DNA from: Dastarcus helophoroides
Taxonomy: Eukaryota > Arthropoda > Insecta > Coleoptera > Bothrideridae
Assembly: GCA_028583605.1 (NCBI GenBank)
Contig: CM053330.1
Coordinates: 23,524,129-23,588,128 of the forward strand
DNA length: 64,000 nucleotides
Reading direction: 5' to 3'
Below, piece by piece: positions 33,199 to 43,985 of this stretch (position 1 is its first letter; each line of letters opens with the position of its first letter). The notes beneath the pieces are model-generated. The model ran no database searches, was not told the DNA's origin, and worked only from the letters and a program-made list of their open reading frames with translations. Both the position numbers and the translations under genes were made by a program.

Positions 33199-33410
33199 AT
33201 AACTCAGTATGTCCACATACCGGAGGCGAAATTCTTCCAAAATGAAAATTGGCACAAAGGACAAGATTGTTTAGACAGAAGTGCACGGTAACTCAGTATG
33301 TTCACCATGCAAGAGACGAAACTCTTCTGAAATAAAGAATCAACAATGGCTCAAAGATAGATAAGACAAAAGAGCACGGTAACTCAGTATGTCCACCATA
33401 CAGAATCGGA
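33199..33410. repeat. Three-unit tandem repeat with about 90-bp period
   Basis: The word AACTCAGTATGTCCAC occurs at 33,201, 33,290 (TTCAC variant) and 33,381, periods 89 and 91, each followed by CATAC or CATGC and a GARRCGAAA-type stretch. It sits between two family-3 ribozyme-like motifs, so it may be the body of one non-autonomous retroelement. Confidence 0.85.
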
Positions 33411-33615
33411 AGAATTTCACCTCTCCGAAGCGACTCTAACGATTTCGATTAAATTTGAAGTCGTAGGTGTTATTTGGACAAAGAAAACGATCTAGGTTAA
33501 TGGTGATTTAGTAAAAATTCGAGATGATTATTTTTTTAGACATCTATTTTTTGTAGAGTTAAATAAAATTTAATATATTCGGTCTGATGCTGGATTTTCC
33601 GCAATAACTATTTAA
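33411..33615. other. Spacer between tandem repeat and third ribozyme-like motif
   Basis: No coding frame. Probably internal sequence of the same dispersed element, because homologous termini flank both sides. Confidence 0.4.
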
Positions 33616-33662
33616 AGTGTTCGACGTTTCGATCACTATCGTGTGGGTTTTTCCACGAAACG
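33616..33662 (-). ncRNA. Degraded hammerhead-like motif, family 3, copy 3
   Basis: Minus strand: the 3' half is intact (CGAAACGTCGAACACT, identical through GAAC to copy 2), but the 5' core reads GTGGAAA instead of CTGANGA. CCCAC and GTG around ACGATA can still form part of stem II. A fossil copy. Confidence 0.4.
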
Positions 33663-33916
33663 GCTCTATTAATAACTAGAGCTATTTAGACCAAGGAAAT
33701 GATTGTGATAAAACTTTGAGATCATAATAAAATTTCTCATCAATGTTTCATATATTTATTCAGTATGAGGAAATTTGCTGTAAAAGTTTTTTTTTCTCCC
33801 AAACGGATCATCAATTTCGATTAAATTTATTAGAAATCAGGTTTTTTTGATGATCCTATGATTTCTGTTAGATGATTTCGTGATTGGATTGTCTCAGAGA
33901 AGTTTTTATCTAAATA

Positions 33917-35111
33917 CGAGGGCAAATTGATAAGTGCAGTAAAAAGAAATGTAGTACAAAAGTTATAACATGTTTGGACAGGTCATTGTTTTGAAAATAA
34001 ATACACGAAATTTCAGACTGATATTTGAATTAGCATTGCTTTGTCAGTCGTTTAGACCCAACAAGTCGTTCTTTCGCTGTTAAAATGGAAAAAAAGTGAA
34101 TTGCAAGTATTGATAAAACATTACTATTTACACAAAAAAAGTGTCGTTGTGATGGAACAAGCACGGAAGGCGCTCCTCGCTTAAGACGTCCAATTGAGGG
34201 TAACCACTCCAGAAATGATCACGAAAATCCACGATATCGTATTCGGAGATCGACGAATGAAGTTGAGGGAAATAGCCAACACTGTAAACATCTCATATGA
34301 ACGAGTTTCCAACATATTGCATGAACATTTGCCTATGAAAAAGCTTTCGGCAACATGGGTGTCGCGTTTGTTGACAATTGACCAAAAACATGAAAGAGTG
34401 ACACTTCCCCGGGCTAATTTGCGGCTGTTTGAACGAAATCCAGATGAATTTTTGCGCCGTTTTATCACTGTAGATGAAACATGGATTCATTTTTACACAC
34501 CAGAAACAAACATCAAACTAAGCAGTTAGTGGAAGCTAGTGGCAGTGCTCCGAAGAAGCCCAAGATGATTCCATCAGCAAGCAAAATTATGGCTACGGTT
34601 TTCTGGGACGCACAAGATGCAATCTTAATTGATTTCCTCCAAAAAGGGAAGACAATAAATGGAGAGTATTACGCTATACTCTTGGACCAGTTAAATCAAG
34701 AAATCAAAGCAAAAAGGCCTCATCTTACCAAGAAGAAAGTCCACTTTCACCACGATAAAGCTCCTGCCCATTCTTCCACCATTGCAAAGACCAAGCTGGT
34801 GGAGTTACGCTACGAAATGCTTCCCTGTCCACCAAATTCTCCTGACCTAGCTCCGAGTGATTTCTTCCTTTTTCCAAACATGAAAAAATGGATTGGGGAC
34901 GAAGATTTGGAACTAATTTGGCGGCTATCTGCGAAACTAAGGCGTATTTTGAGAGCCTTGGAAAAGATTACAAAGAGGGGATCAAAAAACTTCAACATCG
35001 TCTAACCAAGTGTATAGCTCTAAAAGAAGATTATGTTGAAAAATAAATGACACACATTCGAAAAAAGTAACTCTTTGTTTCATTTTTACCGGATTTATCA
35101 ATCCACCCTCG
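33917..35111 (+). mobile_element. Mariner element (D,D34D), both ends and TA target present
   Basis: 1195 bp, flanked by TA (33,915-33,916 and 35,112-35,113). The left end is CGAGGGCAAATTGATAAGTG and the inverse of the right end is CGAGGGTGGATTGATAAATC, a typical mariner terminal repeat. It encloses a broken transposase in the plus direction. The length is slightly under the usual 1.25-1.3 kb, explained by a deletion in the N-terminal coding part. Confidence 0.95.
34085..35046 (+). pseudogene. Mariner transposase pseudogene
   Basis: Reading from ATG 34,085 to TAA 35,046 with frame changes reconstitutes the order of a mariner transposase. There is a short N-terminal remnant with an internal deletion of roughly 80 bp, then the helix-turn-helix region (VTTPEMITKIHDIV, VNISYERVSNILHEHL), then the linker motif LLTIDQKHERV. 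The first catalytic Asp is in VDETWIHFYTPE, the second in HHDKAPAHSS, and the third in NSPDLAPSDFFLFP, 34 residues after the second, which gives the D,D34D class. The C-terminus in a third frame reads KLQHRLTKCIALKEDYVEK. Frameshifts lie near 34,095, 34,190, 34,515 and 34,925. All three catalytic residues survive, but the gene cannot make a full protein. Confidence 0.95.
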
Positions 35112-35113
35112 TA

Positions 35114-36341
35114 GCACTAATCTAGATCGTTTTCTAGTCCCAAAAAAACCCTGGTGCAGAAGTTTAATCGAAATGGATAGAGCAGTTTTAGGCAAATAAA
35201 ATATTCTCCTGAATAAGTTCCTTACAAGGGTAATCGACACGTCGAACACTTCAAATAGTTGCGTAACATGCCTCAGATTTGAAAAAAGTATCTCTTAAAT
35301 AGTTTAATAGTACAAAACTACGAGATGTAAAAAAATAATGATCTAGAATTGCTGCCAAATTGGGACCTATCCAGATTCAAAGACCCAAGCTTCATCGAAA
35401 TCGTTAAAGCTGTTTTGAAGAAAATGTACACATACAAAACATATGTCAAAATTACGAGCCTTTCTATTTCTCTAAACGATACCGATTACATAATGGGGCG
35501 CGATGCCTAATAGTACTCATACTCGTCTCGTGGCGTCACGATTACCACAATCGGCATGGTTGTACTTAGTCTCTGGTTGTACTCGTCAAACGAGGATTCG
35601 TATCTGTAATCGGACGATGCCGTACTCACTTGTGCGGGTCTCAAATAAATAATGTATATCTGAAAGAAGAGTTCTACGATTTTTCGGTTTTATCGTTATT
35701 TATTGTGGTGATTTAATTATGGTATTATGTATGTATGTATAACATTCTAGCTAGACGATTGTTGTCGACCAAGGTATGATCTAAAATATCTTCCTAATGG
35801 ACGTTGCATTAAATTCACAGGATCACGGTTGAGCATATGGTTTACGAGTAAAACCGTTTAGCGGCAACTTGTTTCAAATATTCGTAGAATTTAAATCAAG
35901 AAAAAATTGTTTGCGCTGTCTACCGAATTCCAATTGTGACACAAGAAAATACGTTTAAGCAAAAGCGAAACCTTCTAATTCATTCCATAGTTACCATAGT
36001 AATTAAGCAGTCTTTCAATCCAAATGCCACTTGCGGAACGAGCTTAACTCTTTGAACAAGGTTCGTAATATACATTGAGGTCTAAAAGTAACGCATATAT
36101 TCATTATCTACATAATTTAAAATTTATGAGAAAAATTCTGAAACAGGTCGATTTTGAATTCTGCAATATGTCTTCTTAAGCATAATTTTATCCCTCCCCC
36201 TTCAATCCCCGTGGAGTGACGTTCATTTAAAAGGATTCTTCATTTTTTATCCAGCAATATAAAGTTTTTTTTTCCATTTTATTACTACTCGTCAAAAATA
36301 TTTAATTTGAATATTTTAAAATACGTTTCAAATTTAGTCAG
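35114..36341. other. No gene seen
   Basis: Unique AT-rich sequence with a CpG-containing patch at about 35,500-35,640. No frame or repeat supported. The start, to about 35,280, resembles sequence near the 33.6-kb motif in the words AGTGTTCGACGTG-type (here CGACACGTCGAACACTTC at 35,236), a possible further edge of the family-3 element. Confidence 0.4.
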
Positions 36342-36610
36342 ATGTATCCTAAACTAGGCTTATGTGTCCACTATTCTACCATTTTACCATTCCACCATCA
36401 TATCTGGTTTATCTTTTCCCTAAGTGCAGCCTATATGGCTTCAAAATGGGCATGTAAATTTGGTTCTTTAAGTAACCCTACAAAAAGAAATAAAATGGGT
36501 TTAGGTCTGGTGATCGAGGAGGCCACTTAGTAAGGCACTTGTCATCAAAGTTTTGCCAATTTTATTGATGATATTTTGAGATATCGACGTTATTTTTGAC
36601 TTTAGAAGAA
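36342..36610 (-). pseudogene. Transposase relic with WPPRSPDLNP motif
   Basis: The minus strand reads KWPPRSPDLNPFYFFL, stop, GYLKNQIYMPILKPYRLHLGKR. This is the well-known catalytic-Asp block WPPRSPDLTPLDFFLWGYLK of insect IS630/Tc1-mariner-like transposases, with a Y for the catalytic D and a stop for W. Upstream residues (FDDKCLTK) fit the FGDKWIGR segment. A dead fragment; neither ends nor the rest of the gene can be assigned. Confidence 0.8.
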
Positions 36611-37274
36611 ATGTCATTATAAGCTTTTTTGTTTAAAATTAAGTTCTATAAAAAAACAATAATATGTATAGACTTTTAATACCAAATTCCTCTTCTTCAA
36701 AAATTCGTACATTTTGCCGGACCCTGACAAATTAATTGGACTTCGCACATTTTGCCATTCAATCTCGATACGATATTTTCTTCTACTCTTACACACTTGG
36801 GTCAACCACTTCCTTTTATTTTTTAATTCGGTAATCTCCATCGTTGTGTTTAATTTTTGTAACAAACGAAACACCATATTTCTAGCTCTAATTTTTTTGT
36901 CTTCCGAAAGTGCTTTAATTTAATTAAAATTTTATCCCTCTCACTCCCTGATAACACAATTAGCATATTCAGAACAATTTTAGCATGCCAATTATTTGAT
37001 AGTTAGTTATGGTTTTAAAAGCCCACTGAGCACGACTTCGGGGTAGTTAAAAAAGTTCAGAAAATGTTAAACTTTTTAATATACAAGGTGGAAACACTCA
37101 AAATGACAATATTTTTGAAAGCCTCTGTATTTAAATTGATCATAACCGTGTAACTTTTGACTTGATTATCTAAAAGCTTGTTGTATATTTGGTTAACATA
37201 TGATATAAAAACTACCGACTAATAATAACACTCGCAAAGAAAATAAAATGTGCACATTTTTTGGTGGACCGTGA
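36611..37274. other. No gene seen
   Basis: AT-rich sequence; no supported feature. Confidence 0.4.
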
Positions 37275-37720
37275 ATATTGTTACGTGTTAGGTTCGATTA
37301 TAAAATGTCGTCAATTTAAAGATTTCATTTAGACAAATAAAAACAAAACGCAATACAACGAATAATATGAATCAAGCACTAATACTGAATCCTGAATGAA
37401 TCGCAATAGGGGAGTGCGTATATTTATGTCCTACATCTGCTTCGGGACGCTTTCATCTCGGGAACATCTCTGGTATATTCTAGGCGAGACGGAGTGATTA
37501 TGGCCAGGAGATACCTGCACATGAGTCACTTTGCAATAACAACTGTCTCGCACATTCTATAAAAGGGTCCATATACTTCGCTCTTTCTAACACATCAGTT
37601 TGTTACAATATTGTAAGGGATTGTAAAATTAAGTTAAATATTGTAAAAGGTGTGGATAGCGTTAGTAAATGTTTACTAAATATTTATTAGAAGCTATTAG
37701 TGCTATTAGGAAGGTGGGCA
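37275..37720 (+). mobile_element. LTR-like promoter fragment
   Basis: Starts TGTTACGTGTTAGGTTCG, a style of start seen in BEL and gypsy LTRs. It has a GC-richer body and a strong TATA-type box TCTATAAAAGGGTCC at about 37,557, followed 30-35 bp later by ACATCAGTTTGTT, an initiator-like word. No matching 3' end, primer-binding site or coding region is seen. It could instead be a lone promoter of an unannotated transcript. Confidence 0.35.
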
Positions 37721-38602
37721 AGCAACATCAAAAGGAACAGTTATAATTCTTTTCGTATATATGTGAGTTTATTATCTCATACACTCTGAAATACTGAACG
37801 ATTTCGACCAATCAGGCGTCACTCAATTCGTCTTAATTCAAATTGTAATCTTAGGCTATATTAAATCAGAAATAACGCCTCTTACACACGAACGGTTGAA
37901 ACAAACATCCGAAAATAATTTAAAAAAGCTATACATCTCATCTCAATTCTGTAAAAAAAAAGGGTGCAGAAAGCACCAATAGCAATTTTCTCCTCTAGGT
38001 GATGAATCCACATGTTCATATTTGTTTTTACAAGGTTTACGTCGTTTACAATATAGTGTTTTATGTTATCATATAGCAAGTAAAATACAACAGTAAAAAA
38101 CAAAAAAATCTGTCAATAATAATAAGAGTGTCAGTTACAGTTGTTAATGTAAAATGCAGTAAAATGTAAATAGTAAAATTACTAGTAAGTATGTTGGTAA
38201 TTATATCCCTGTAACATGACAAACAAACATGGTGGAGGTACAAAGTGTCCAACCCCTGGGATGTACCATAAGTCTGTTACACTGGATGGTTACATAACAT
38301 GAAAACGAAGTTAGACGACTGACACGATAGTGCGCTGCGCAGCCCGTCAAATTTTCATCAAAAATTCACTTTGTACTTTTCTTTAAATATAGACCAATTT
38401 TCTTGGTGTCGCTCCTCTCTTCTTTCTACCTTTCTTTATTATTCATTTGCGAGCGGATAACCTCTAAAATCTTCCGTCTCTAGACGATACCTATACAGCT
38501 TATTATCTCCACAAGCTGTGACATCACTTGCGTTCCAAACAAATGCGAATTTTCTTCTTTTTAAATCAATTACACGAATTTTAATCACAGGACGTACATT
38601 AA
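37721..38602. other. No gene seen
   Basis: AT-rich with no supported feature, apart from a short GC palindrome-like word GTGCGCTGCGCAGCC near 38,328. Confidence 0.4.
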
Positions 38603-39337
38603 GGCCGTTTTTAGAGTCACGCGGATGGCACCCGTCACCCGCGCGATTTTTTTCAAACCTGAGCACCCGCTTAAGTTTTCTCTGTTTTGCCTTTTAGAGC
38701 CACGCGGGTAACGGACGGGTGTTATGCAGATGTTATAAATATAAATGAAAACAATTATTATTGCCTTCATTAATTTAGAGTTTATCCATTGAGAGCCTCA
38801 ATGTCTGTGTGTTAGGGTCTTTAAAAGTTTCAAGAAAATTTTAAAAAAATGAGTACGTTACAATTAAACTTTTGATGAGATGGGTGTAGTTTCCCCAAGT
38901 GATCAGTTTTTTTATAATTAAAAAAGTACACCAATATTTCAGTACTTAATAAAAATATTTTCACTTTGTCTGGGATCCTATGAGTTTTAAGCTCGAATCT
39001 CTGACTACTTGCCCCAATTGTCCTTCCCATGCGCACAGCAAATCCGTCAATAACTACGCTTTCAATTTCGATATATTCAATATTTATGATTGTACATAGG
39101 AAAAAATGAACATATGACCCGCGTCACACTGAAAGACATAATATGTCCCAATGGCTCTCACGCGAGCGGGTGCCCGCGAGGCGTGAGAGTAGGCGCGGGT
39201 GCAAAAGACACCCGCGACGGACGATGCACCCGCACGCGGGCACCCGTTCCACTCTAAATAACTTGCTGCAAACAAATGTATTCTGCCTACCCGCGCGCGG
39301 GGTGACGGGTGCTACCCGCGTGACTCTAAAAACGGCC
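38603..39337. mobile_element. 735-bp Harbinger-type MITE with GC-rich ends and TAA duplication
   Basis: The left end GGCCGTTTTTAGAGTCACGC and the inverse of the right end, GGCCGTTTTTAGAGTCACGC, are identical and continue through CACCCGTCACCC for more than 40 bp. TAA flanks both sides (38,600-38,602 and 39,338-39,340), the 3-bp duplication of PIF/Harbinger elements. Subterminal ACCCGC and GCGGGTG words are repeated many times in both orientations, giving GC-rich islands around an AT-rich core. Inner partial copies of the terminus start near 38,690 (TTTTAGAGCCACGCGGG) and 39,232. No transposase frame. Confidence 0.9.
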
Positions 39338-39551
39338 TAATAGTTTCCAATTATTATGTAGTACCGATTTTTACAAAAATATCGTCTTTCTACTATCTCT
39401 ATTAATTTTTAATAGAATTGAAAGTAAAGTAAGATTATGTATGTAACTGTTTCAATCTTGTTTTAAGATTTAAAGTTCTTTTTTCTGTTATGGACTTAAT
39501 TTGATTGATAGTTGATGTAACGAAGGGTGTTTTTAGATTAGTCACTTTATA

Positions 39552-39700
39552 ACGTACGTTTCTCTCTGACTTAAGTGTCAACTATCCCGAAAGAAGCTAT
39601 TCGAGACTTATTTACACAGGTGGGAGGAGATAGCTTCTCTCAGAATAGTTGACACTTACGTCAGAGAGAAAATATATTTTGTCAGAGAGAAATGTACGGA
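39552..39700. repeat. Inverted repeat, about 50-bp arms
   Basis: TTTCTCTCTGACTTAAGTGT, then CAACTATCCCGAAAGAAGCTA, is mirrored by the inverse of AGCTTCTCTCAGAATAGTTG and ACACTTACGTCAGAGAGAAA. A third GTCAGAGAGAAATGTAC word at about 39,680 extends the right side. Likely a small fold-back element. Confidence 0.8.
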
Positions 39701-40027
39701 ATAGTGTCTAATGTAAACGTACCATAAGAGTTTAATAATGATTTTTCATAATTTCTGAATTCGAAAATAAATTTTGCAAGCCATTGGTACCCGTATAACC
39801 GAGTTTGTTTGAAACACTGTGACGTCACACTTACGGAGTCAATTGGCATATCAAGCCCTGTACGTACATAGTATTAATCTGAACAAAATGGTACCTTCTA
39901 GGGATGTAACGAATATTCGTATGTTTTTTTTAATATTCGCATTAGCAAGAAATTATGCGAATATATTGCGAATGTATCAGGCAATAACACGGGACATTAT
40001 TTATGAAATAGCAATGTATTTCCTAAT

Positions 40028-41025
40028 GGTAGGTGTCCATTTGAGAGTAAAACTTGCAGAAGTAGCTCTCGAGAGTGCTCTCGCAAGTTGACACATGTTT
40101 GCGAGCACATGTCCGAGAGTATCAGTGTGACTATCGGAGAGTTTTGTCAATAGTAGCATCTCAAGTGTATACTAATTCTTTCCACTAGCGGAGAGTTACT
40201 CGCGAAAATCGAACACGTTTCGAATTTTGCAAATTCTCGCAGAAGTATTATCAAAATCACCGACAAAAAAGTGTGGTCAAAAAACAAAATTATGAATTTA
40301 ATCAGCATTTATAAAAAAAGTCCGCCATGATGGGACTAAAAAAATTAAAATTTCAAGCTTGGAGAGAAAAGAGGCCAAATTATTTACATTTAGGGACTGC
40401 AAACTGGAGTACGAGTTACCTAAACTAAATTTCATTAATAACGTTTTTTTCTACTTATTGCTAGTATAATAATATATATTTTCCTGATGCTAGAAAACGC
40501 AATGTTACTAATATCCGATCATGAACAGAAATCGCATCTTTTTATTTGTGTCCAATTTGCCTACTGATGACCCGATTGAATCAATGATTTGTTGAAGTTG
40601 AACTGCACTCATTCGTAAAAAATTGCGGAATTGCTGAGCATTTTTAATTTTTAGTTTACTTGTCAATCTAGAGCGTGCCCCTAATTTTGCCCTTCGTTGA
40701 ATCCATGGCTTTACCAATAGCTATGTTTTCTTGGCTTTTTTAATAAAGCAAAAGCAATAATAACCGCTCGCCGTTTTTCACTATGCATTTTTTGATCACT
40801 TTTTACTTTTGCCTTTTGCCACAACCAGACTTATATGGGAACTCGCAGAAACTGATCGCTAATAGTCGGTACGCTTTGGAGAGTGTTTTTCCGCGAGAGC
40901 CTCATCCGGGAGATTTCCGTAACTTCCGAAAATTAAACTTTCAGAAATCGTCTCTCAAATGGCAACTCATTTTCTAGTACTCTCGCGAGAGACTCGCGCA
41001 AGTTACTCTCAAACGGATACCTACC
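40028..41025 (-). mobile_element. Nested Harbinger-like element
   Basis: Ends GGTAGGTGTCCATTTGAGAG and, inverted from the right, GGTAGGTATCCGTTTGAGAG, each followed by TAAAACTTGC or TAACTTGC and CTCTCGAGAG-type words. It lies wholly within the 39.9-42.6-kb hAT-type element, so it inserted later. Its minus strand carries a Harbinger transposase fragment. A 3-bp target duplication is not recognisable. Confidence 0.85.
40505..40775 (-). pseudogene. PIF/Harbinger transposase N-terminal fragment
   Basis: The minus strand gives VIIAFALLKKPRKHS, then after a frame break VKPWIQRRAKLGARSRLTSK, and FRNFLRMSAVQLQQIIDSIG ending KLDTNKKMRFLFMIGY before a stop. This is the start of the Harbinger DDE transposase (KKRKHRxWVRPWIxRRxxxGA, FxNFLRMSxxxFxxLL, I.K.DTxxR), including the usual start of the helix-turn-helix segment. 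Catalytic residues are absent; the fragment is about 90 codons of some 350-400. Confidence 0.85.
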
Positions 41026-41269
41026 TCAAGGCAGGGTTTCTTAAAATGGGACCCACGGACCCTTGAGGAATAAACATTTATTAAGATAATAAATAATGCA
41101 GTAATTTATTCAGTCCCACCTAATAAAAAGTATTTTTAAATCTCCTTGTTTTCTTTTCCTACTAGCTAACTACAATAACACAGGGTGGGACGCTTGCTTT
41201 CCGCTGGTTTATACAGCCAACCAAAAATGTACACTCTTAACTGCGGGAACCTTTTCCAGTTTCCATTTT

Positions 41270-42430
41270 TTCTTTCCTTGAAATTTCGACATTTTCTCGA
41301 AATTTCGATTATATTCTCAAAATTCGTCTTTTTTTAAAAAAAATTTCTCCTTTTCCTTTGAAATTTCAAATTTATTCTAAAATTCACTTCTTTTATCAAA
41401 ATACCACTTTCTTAAAATTCCGAATTTTTTTTTCTCAAAATTCGTCGTCTTTTTTTCAAAATTTCGTCACTTCTTAAAATTCGACTTATTTGAAAATGTC
41501 GACTTTTTTCTAATTCGTCTTTCTACAAATTTCGACTTGTTTATCAAACTTCGCCTTATTCTCGAAACTTGGTGGTCTTTTGATAAAAAAGTAAAAAATT
41601 TTAGAACATTAATTATCTGCACATTTTCAAAAATATGTTTTAAAAATTTTGAATTTTTGTAAAGACAAAAATTACAGAAAATTAAAATTTTGACTTGTTT
41701 CTCAAAATTTCAACGAGGTTTATCTCAATAGTTGATATTTTCTGATGTCACAATGGAGCAGGGGGAGGGGAACTTGTCCTTCACTAAGTAGTCGTTAAAA
41801 AATAAATATAGTCAAGAAATGTCGTTTTCTTGAAACATTTTCATCAAAATTCGCCCTTTTCCTCGAAATTTTGATTTTTTTTTCCAAAACTAGTTTGGAT
41901 TTTCAATACTTTCGATTGTTACCTCAAAAATCGTCTTTTTCTCCGAAATTAAGATATTTACCAAATTTTTAAAAAAGGTCAGATTTTTATATTAAATTTG
42001 ATGTTCTGAAAATTCCGACTTTAACCCAAAACTATATTTTTTTTATTATAATTCTGTTTTCTCTCAAAATTTGGCTGTATTGGAAATTTTTAATATTTGA
42101 TAAAAATTTCGGCCTTTTTCTCGAAATTTTGACTGTCCATAAATTTCAACCTGTTTTTCAAATTTCGTCTTATTCTCGAAGCTTCAAATTGAACTTATTA
42201 TCCAAAATTTCACTTTTTCTCAAAAGTCCATTATTTTTCTGAAATTTTGAATAAAAGGACAGAAATTTTGTAAATATTTTTACGAAATTTAGAGAAAATT
42301 ATTTCTTATAAATTTCAAGATTATGTCAAAATTTAAATGAAAATAAAAATTGTCAGAGAAATATTTTTAGAAAATGGTTCTCTTTTCTCCAGATTCGATT
42401 TATTCTGGAAATTGCGACTTTTCTCACAAA
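41270..42430 (-). repeat. Degenerate AAATTTCGA array inside the 39.9-kb hAT-type element
   Basis: T-rich on the plus strand (CTTTTTCTCGAAATTTCGA-type units). Interrupted at about 41,750-41,790 by the anchor GTCACAATGGAGCAGGGGGA, then GGGGAACTTGTCCTTCACT, the inverse of the anchor in the 7.5-kb copy. Reading inward from the right terminus, the order of non-array words is the same in both copies. Confidence 0.9.
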
Positions 42431-42569
42431 ATTCTCTAATTAAGTCCCAGTGAAAAAGTTTACATTCGCATTCGCAAAAGTTGGAAATGAATATTCGCAT
42501 TTGCCTTCACGAATGTGGAAAAACTAGTCTCTGGGAAAAACCAACATTCGTTACATCCCTAGTACCTTC

Positions 42570-43079
42570 AATATTTAAGAAACGTTTCGACGTGTTTGAT
42601 AGTTCTTTTTAAAACGAAACTTTGTTCCAATATGAGATAACTAATGCAAATGAATGTTTACATTAGGCACATTGACCTACAATTCCGATTAGATTTTTTA
42701 TGAATACCCCGCTTTTACCGAGAAATCGACATTACATATATGGTGACATCAGGTCTTCGACATAAAGAAAGTTCTCTAATTCTAAGAGAAAAGTAACTTC
42801 TGAATTGTAGAAAAGATAGCGGCTAATGTGATGACAAGTCCCGCAATTTAGTATTTACAAAACAAATCATAAAAGGTCCGCCACCGACGCGACGCTTTGT
42901 TTAAACCAGCAGAGTTGGATAGCTGTCTGTCTGTATATCGTCTTACCGCCCAGTTATTTGACGCATTTCCTGTCGGGTTCAACAATTTTACATTTTATTT
43001 GATTCAAATATAGCAACACACTCTCCTACGAAAACATTTGTGTTCAATAAGGCCACACGCATAAACCGTTGGTTTGATC
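42570..43079. other. No gene; spacer between two hAT-type elements
   Basis: Mostly unique AT-rich DNA with a small CpG patch near 42,880-42,900. Nothing further supported. Confidence 0.4.
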
Positions 43080-43423
43080 CAGTGGTGTTCAAACGTTGAC
43101 GCCTCACGGCACCTTTACAACTAAAACTATAAGTTTTTTTCGAGGAACCCTTAAAAAAATGCCCTAAAACAGCGGCGAATTCAGAAATTTGAAAAGGGAG
43201 GGGTCCAAAATTCGTCCCTTCTTATCTAATTTAACTTTAATGGACTATAATAACCATTTAAACGTAATACAATTTTAGTGTCGTTAATATTGTTTATACA
43301 TAAAATGTTTCAAATTTTTCCACTATTTAGTACGAAATAAGAAGAATTAAATTACATGATTTGCAAAATACTATGGCACAGATGAGCAGAAAAAGAATCA
43401 TACGTGTATGTTGCCGTTAAAGG

Positions 43424-43985
43424 AAAGGAGAGGAGAGGAGAGGAGGGCAGAGGAGAGGAGTGGAGGGGAGAGGAGAGGAGAGGTGAGGAGAGGAGAGGTG
43501 AGGAGAGGAGAGGAGAGGAGAGGAGAAGAGAGGAGAGGAGTGGTGAGAAGAGGAGAGGAGAGGAGAGGAGAGGAGATAGGAGAGAGAAGAAAGAGAGAAG
43601 AGAGAGGAGAGAGGAGAGAGGAGAGAGGAAGAGAGAGAGAGAGGAGAGAGGAGAGAGGAGAGAGGAGAGAGGAGAGAGGAGAGAGGAGAGAGGAGAGAGG
43701 AGATGAGAAGAGAGGAGATGAGATGAGATGAGATGAGATGAGATGAGATGAGAGGAGTGGAGTGGAGTGGAGTTGAGTGGAGTGGAGTGGTGAGGAGAGG
43801 AGAGGAGAGGAGAGAGAGAGAGGAGAGGAGAGGAGAGGAGAGGAGAGGAGAGGAGAGCAGAGAAGAGAGGAGAGGAGAGAGGAGAGAAGATAAGAGCAGA
43901 GGAGAGAAGTGTAGAGGAGAAGAGTGAGTGGAGAGGAGAAGAGTGGACAGGAGAGGAGAGGAGAGAGAAATTTACGAAAAAGAGA
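43424..43985 (+). repeat. (GGAGA)n purine microsatellite, about 560 bp
   Basis: Long runs of AGGAG pentamers with sub-blocks of GAGAGGA, AGATG (43,715-43,750) and GAGTG (43,755-43,790). One strand is almost purely purine. All three frames of both strands are artefactually open here. It is embedded in the 43.1-45.2-kb element and runs into the AAATTTTCGA array. Confidence 0.95.

Larger units (their letters stand above)
39899..42561. mobile_element. 2663-bp hAT-type element with perfect 8-bp duplication, carrying array and nested Harbinger
   Basis: The left end is TAGGGATGTAACGAATATTCG; the inverse of the right end is TAGGGATGTAACGAATGTTGG. The identical 8-mer GTACCTTC flanks both sides (39,891-39,898 and 42,562-42,569). 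Clustered ATTCGC words follow both ends. The right half holds a 1.16-kb AAATTTCGA array. The left half is interrupted by a 998-bp Harbinger insertion at 40,028. No hAT transposase frame is seen, so it is non-autonomous. The truncated copy at 7540-8830 matches its right part, in inverted orientation. Confidence 0.92.

Noticed and set aside
33199..33410. Possible CRISPR-like spacing of repeats
   Set aside because: Only three units, diverged, with spacers that are themselves similar, in a eukaryotic context; it is a simple tandem repeat.
41026..41260. Another hAT terminus (CAGGGTTTCTTAAAATGGG) inside the 39.9-kb element
   Set aside because: The start is suggestive, but no matching inverted end or 8-bp duplication could be found nearby.
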